DNA of 11,079 nucleotides from Agrobacterium fabrum (GTDB taxonomy: Bacteria > Pseudomonadota > Alphaproteobacteria > Rhizobiales > Rhizobiaceae): NCBI GenBank assembly GCA_003241215.1, contig QFOL01000180.1, positions 1 to 11,079 on the forward strand, in the 5' to 3' direction. Each line of letters opens with the position of its first letter. Within the stretch, counting starts at the first letter, position 1. Made by a program: the position numbers and the translations under genes. Shown piece by piece: positions 8,376 to 11,079 of this stretch. Below the pieces are notes generated by a model, which saw only the letters and a program-made list of their open reading frames with translations, did no database searches and was not told where the DNA came from.

Positions 8376-9125
8376 TCAGCAGCCACTATCGGCCCGGATC
8401 GATTTGATGAAGGCGCGGCCGTCGCGGCGGGTAGTGGTGACGGTGGCGCGGCCGTCGCAGACCCTTTCGCCATCGCGAAACCGGTAGCGGACAAGGAACC
8501 TGTCGTCGGCGAGCGCGTGGACGTCATGCAGTTCCAACGGCTCATCGAGATTTCCATAGAACCGCGAGAGCGAGCCGGGAGACAGCAGGCCCTTCTCCGT
8601 CTTTTCCGGAATGATGAAGCGTGCGGCGAGCATCCCATCGCCGGTTTCCAGAGCCTTGTAGAAGGCTTCGACTGTCGTTGCCGCTGTGCCGTAGTTTTTC
8701 GTTGGGTCACCTTGCGGCTCTATGGCCGTCACCCAGGCCACCAGCGGGCGGTGGTGATGGCCGGTCATGGCGGGCATCGGGTCCTTGAGGATGACGTGCA
8801 CGCGGCTGTCGCGTAGTGTCCTCATATCCGCGCTGGTCTCGTCGGTCGGGACAAGCTGTACCTCGTCGAAACGGAGCTTGGGGTCGGCGAAGTCGACGTC
8901 TCCCGTAAGGCAGATGTTGTCATCCAGCTTCAGGATGTAGCCGGGTTCCGGCGTGTCGCCCTTCTGCACGTCCTCGAAATTCGGCGGTCCCGGGAAAATG
9001 TGATGGGTGAGCACGCCACTGAGGCTCGATGGCTGGCCTTTGGCGAGGTCGAAACAGCCGGCAAACGCGGATGCAGGGAACAGCGATGCGGCCATCAGGA
9101 TGAAAGCCGAAAGCCTCTTTTGCAT
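8376..9125 (-). CDS. Secreted protein of unknown function, probably DUF4431-like plus an NTF2-like C-terminal part
   Basis: The protein has 249 residues. Residues 1-22 are a Sec signal peptide (MQKRLSAFILMAASLFPASAFA) with a type I AFA cleavage site before GCFD, so the mature protein is probably periplasmic. The middle part (about 24-135; SSLSGVLTHHIFPGPPNFEDVQKGDTPEPGYILKLDD, then MPAMTGHHHRPLVAWV) resembles proteins annotated as DUF4431; I recall this from memory and cannot confirm it. Residues about 145-249 (TTVEAFYKALETGDGMLAARFIIPEK to FIKSIRADSGC) look like an NTF2/SnoaL-type cone fold. The HHH at about 122-124 could bind metal. Four cysteines at about 24, 72, 225 and 249 could form disulfides. 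The ATG at 9123-9125 has GGAGG seven bases upstream. It is convergent with ilvC and divergent from the aminotransferase. No function can be assigned. Confidence 0.8.
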   Translation of the reverse strand: MQKRLSAFILMAASLFPASAFAGCFDLAKGQPSSLSGVLTHHIFPGPPNFEDVQKGDTPEPGYILKLDDNICLTGDVDFADPKLRFDEVQLVPTDETSADMRTLRDSRVHVILKDPMPAMTGHHHRPLVAWVTAIEPQGDPTKNYGTAATTVEAFYKALETGDGMLAARFIIPEKTEKGLLSPGSLSRFYGNLDEPLELHDVHALADDRFLVRYRFRDGERVCDGRATVTTTRRDGRAFIKSIRADSGC

Positions 9126-9376
9126 CTTCTAGCCTCCGTGTTGCACCGTCGCATTTCTAGCACCTTTGCAGTCGGATCGCATCCGCTGCCAAAAGGCGTA
9201 GTACACGACTGAAATCGACGTAATCTTGCCTCGTGATTACTTCAGGCGAATGATTGTTGCGCCACGCATGTCCATTGTCTGGAAAAGTTTCAAAACACGA
9301 TAGGTCAGTATTGTTGACATATCGAGCCATTCATGGTCATCTGAGCGCATTCTAAAAACACTTCGAGGAAACTCCC
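9126..9376. other. 251-bp divergent intergenic region
   Basis: This gap must hold promoters for the secreted-protein gene (leftward) and the aminotransferase (rightward). TTGACA at 9314-9319 is a perfect -35 match for the rightward gene, but no good -10 follows at 16-18 bp. An inverted repeat GTAATC/GATTAC (9220-9225, 9235-9240) with a bulged outer pair CTGAA/TTCAG (9209-9213, 9241-9245) may be an operator or chance. I see no small gene or structured RNA here. Confidence 0.35.
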
Positions 9377-10600
9377 GTGCTGAATTGGGACCATATCTTC
9401 GCGACGCGGTCGTCGCGCATGCGTGCATCCGAAATCCGAGAATTGCTGAAGCTTCTCGAGCGTCCGGACATCATTTCCTTTGCCGGTGGGATTCCCGATC
9501 CGGCACTCTTCCCCGACGAGGCCTTCAAGGCCGCCTATGCCGATATCTTCTCGGGCGCAGAAGCGGCGGCAGCGCTGCAGTATTCTGTGAGCGAGGGCTA
9601 CAAGCCGCTGCGCGAATGGCTGAAGGGCGAGATGGAAAAGCTCGGGATAGCCTGCACGGTCGACAACATCTTCATCACCTCCGGTTCGCAGCAGGCCCTC
9701 GATTATCTCGGAAAGCTGTTCCTGTCGCCGAAGGATACCGCGCTGGTGAACTGGCCGACCTATCTCGGTGCGCTGCAGGCCTTCAATGCCTATGAGCCGA
9801 ATTACGATCAACTGACCTTCGGCAACCGGACGCCGGAGAGCTACAGGGCGGCTGCGGAAAACCTCGGCGGCGAAGTGAAGTTCGCCTATCTCTCCGCCGA
9901 TTTCGCCAATCCCACAGGCGAGACCGTTAACCTCGACGGACGCCGCCGCCTGCTCAAGCTGGCGGATGAACTCGATATCGCCATCATCGAGGATGCCGCT
10001 TACCAGTCGCTGCGCTATGACGGCGAGGCGATCCCGCCGATCCTGGCGCTGGAGATCGCGGAAAAGGGCTCGATCGAAAATACCCGTACGATCTATAGCG
10101 GCTCCTTTTCCAAGACGCTGGCGCCGGGCCTACGGGTCGGTTTCGTGGTCGCGGCAATGCCGGTTATCCGCAAGCTCGTGCTGATGAAGCAGGCGGCCGA
10201 CCTGCACTCGTCTACTATCAACCAGATGGCCATCGCCCATGTGGCGACACGGCATTTCGACCAGCAGGTCGCCAAGATCAGGGCTGCCTACAGCGAAAGG
10301 CGCAATGCCATGCTGGCGGCTCTGGAGAAGTACATGCCGGCCGGCACAGTCTGGACGCGGCCGGAAGGCGGCATGTTTGTCTGGGTGACGTTGCCGGAAG
10401 GGCTGGACGGAGGCGAACTTCTCGCCCGTTCCGTCGAGACGGAAAAGGTTGCCTTCGTGCCAGGCCAAGCCTTCTTTGCCGACCGTTCCGGAGCGAACAC
10501 GCTGCGACTTTCTTTCTCATGCGCCAATGAGGAGATGATCGACGAAGGCATCAAGCGCCTCGGTCGTCTGGTCAGCGGTGCACTGGCGCTGGCGGCCTGA
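9377..10600 (+). CDS. PLP-dependent class I/II aminotransferase (2-aminoadipate/MocR-type catalytic domain)
   Basis: The 407-residue cytoplasmic enzyme has fold type I signatures in order: ISFAGGIPDPALFP (33-46) and YSVSEGYKPLREWL (69-82) typical of the 2-aminoadipate/kynurenine aminotransferase branch, TSGSQQALDYLGKLF (101-115), NWPTYLGA (125-132) with Tyr129 stacking near PLP, FANPTG (176-181) with Asn178, IIEDAAY (203-209) with Asp206 pairing the pyridine nitrogen, SGSFSKTLAPGLRVGF (241-256) with Lys246 as the Schiff-base lysine, and LRLSF (376-380) with Arg377 for the substrate carboxylate. No N-terminal GntR helix-turn-helix is fused, so it is an enzyme rather than a MocR regulator. The start is GTG at 9377, with GAGGA seven bases upstream. 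Substrate cannot be fixed; 2-aminoadipate, aromatic or branched-chain amino acids are all possible. It is followed by its own terminator, so probably monocistronic. Confidence 0.92.
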   Translation: MLNWDHIFATRSSRMRASEIRELLKLLERPDIISFAGGIPDPALFPDEAFKAAYADIFSGAEAAAALQYSVSEGYKPLREWLKGEMEKLGIACTVDNIFITSGSQQALDYLGKLFLSPKDTALVNWPTYLGALQAFNAYEPNYDQLTFGNRTPESYRAAAENLGGEVKFAYLSADFANPTGETVNLDGRRRLLKLADELDIAIIEDAAYQSLRYDGEAIPPILALEIAEKGSIENTRTIYSGSFSKTLAPGLRVGFVVAAMPVIRKLVLMKQAADLHSSTINQMAIAHVATRHFDQQVAKIRAAYSERRNAMLAALEKYMPAGTVWTRPEGGMFVWVTLPEGLDGGELLARSVETEKVAFVPGQAFFADRSGANTLRLSFSCANEEMIDEGIKRLGRLVSGALALAA

Positions 10601-10621
10601 ACTCTTTCAAATCGCTGAAAG

Positions 10622-10649
10622 GAAAAGCCCGGCGGAAGCCGGGCTTTTT
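10622..10649. terminator. Bidirectional Rho-independent terminator
   Basis: AGCCCGGC (10626-10633), a GGAA tetraloop (10634-10637) and GCCGGGCT (10638-10645), followed by T (10645-10649). The A-run on the left side (10623-10626) gives a U-run on the other strand, so it can terminate both the aminotransferase gene and the convergent channel gene ending at 10657. Confidence 0.9.
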
Positions 10650-10656
10650 CGTTGCG

Positions 10657-11079
10657 TCAATCCGCGGCGAGCACGATCACCATGTCTCGGGCTGAGTAGG
10701 CGATTTTCTCGGATTTCAATGGGTTGACGGTGACGCCGCCGAGCTTGCGGGCGTCGGTATCGTCCTCGCGCTGCCGACGGTAGCCGATGGCAATCTCGCC
10801 ACGCCGCAGGGCGGCCAGGCTGATTGTGAAGAAGTTGACCTGCTGATTGATGGATACGTAATCCGTGACGGGGCGCATGTAGATTTCCGAGCCCTTTTCA
10901 TCCAGCAGTTCGTTGAAGATCGCTGCCATGAACTCGTTTTCCGAGGCCTGCGCCAGCATCAGGCTGACCAGCTTGTTGCTGACGACGAAGTCGTCGGCGC
11001 GGGTGACTTCGGCAAGCTGCCGGTTGCGGATGTCGATCATCTCGCTGACGACGCTGACGCGTTTGCCGGAACGCTCGGC
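10657..11079 (-). CDS. CASTOR/POLLUX-like ion channel, C-terminal part (5' end outside window)
   Basis: The frame is open to the right edge and ends at position 10657, giving 140 residues. They align by eye along their length with the C-terminal domain of plant CASTOR/POLLUX (DMI1/SYM8) channels: SVVSEMIDIRN, DDFVVSNKLVSLMLAQASEN, FNELLDEKGSEIYMRP, RGEIAIGYR, VNPLKSEK and DMVIVLA have counterparts in order (plant SDYVLSNELVSMALAMVAED, EELFAEEGNEMYIKP, EIVIGYR, INPSEK, DVFVVLA). This is the cytoplasmic gating-ring region of a cation channel; the pore helices lie beyond the window. In plants these nuclear-envelope channels are needed for symbiotic calcium spiking; bacterial relatives exist with little known function. 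The conserved sequence continues upstream of the ATG at 11040, so that is not the start. Confidence 0.82.
   Translation of the reverse strand, partial: AERSGKRVSVVSEMIDIRNRQLAEVTRADDFVVSNKLVSLMLAQASENEFMAAIFNELLDEKGSEIYMRPVTDYVSINQQVNFFTISLAALRRGEIAIGYRRQREDDTDARKLGGVTVNPLKSEKIAYSARDMVIVLAAD

Noticed and set aside
9050..9065. Lipoprotein signal (FAGC) in the secreted protein
   Set aside because: Phe at the -3 position is a poor lipobox and the AFA/G junction is a good type I signal peptidase site.

Overview
The window reads as chromosomal DNA of an alphaproteobacterium in the Agrobacterium/Rhizobium group (Rhizobiaceae). The basis is high-GC coding sequence, the rhizobial form of PdxJ and ketol-acid reductoisomerase, a CASTOR/POLLUX-type channel gene, and three palindromic intergenic elements of the kind scattered through rhizobial genomes. 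There is no phage, transposase, CRISPR array or RNA gene. It looks like an ordinary housekeeping region with several regulator/target pairs, and its most unusual feature is a broken ilvC.

Layout, left to right. Positions 2-667 (+) hold the C-terminal end of a RecD-like DNA helicase, followed by a hairpin and a remnant rhizobial repeat. Positions 765-1463 (-) encode a regulator joining a MerR DNA-binding head to a LuxR-type C-terminal helix-turn-helix. Divergent from it are pdxJ (vitamin B6 synthesis, 1699-2454 +) and, 71 bp further on, a type II NADH dehydrogenase (2526-3791 +). A strong hairpin and a 117-bp multi-hairpin palindromic element close that block. A zinc alcohol dehydrogenase (4017-5063 -) is divergent from an AraC regulator (5253-6158 +); the shared 189-bp gap carries operator-like repeats. 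A 224-bp element with 80-bp inverted arms follows.

The next block is a TetR regulator (6552-7205 +, TTG start), preceded by a good promoter and a perfect 14-bp palindrome. It lies 49 bp upstream of ilvC. ilvC is split: a 2-nt duplication near 7991-7994 gives a 247-residue piece ending in TGA and a 93-residue piece starting at an overlapping ATG (ATGA). Joined in frame they give 339 residues, the normal class I length. A strong terminator follows. Then come a secreted protein of unknown function (8376-9125 -), a divergent PLP-dependent aminotransferase (9377-10600 +, GTG start), a bidirectional terminator, and the C-terminal end of a CASTOR/POLLUX-like ion channel (10657 to the window edge, -).

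Functionally the genes serve cofactor and amino-acid metabolism (PdxJ makes the PLP that the aminotransferase uses; IlvC makes branched-chain amino acids), respiration (NDH-2) and probable aldehyde/alcohol turnover under AraC control. I see no convincing multi-gene novel system. The observations most worth following are the split ilvC, the MerR-LuxR fusion, the promoter/operator layout of the TetR-ilvC unit, the operator-like repeats between adh and araC, and the palindromic elements.
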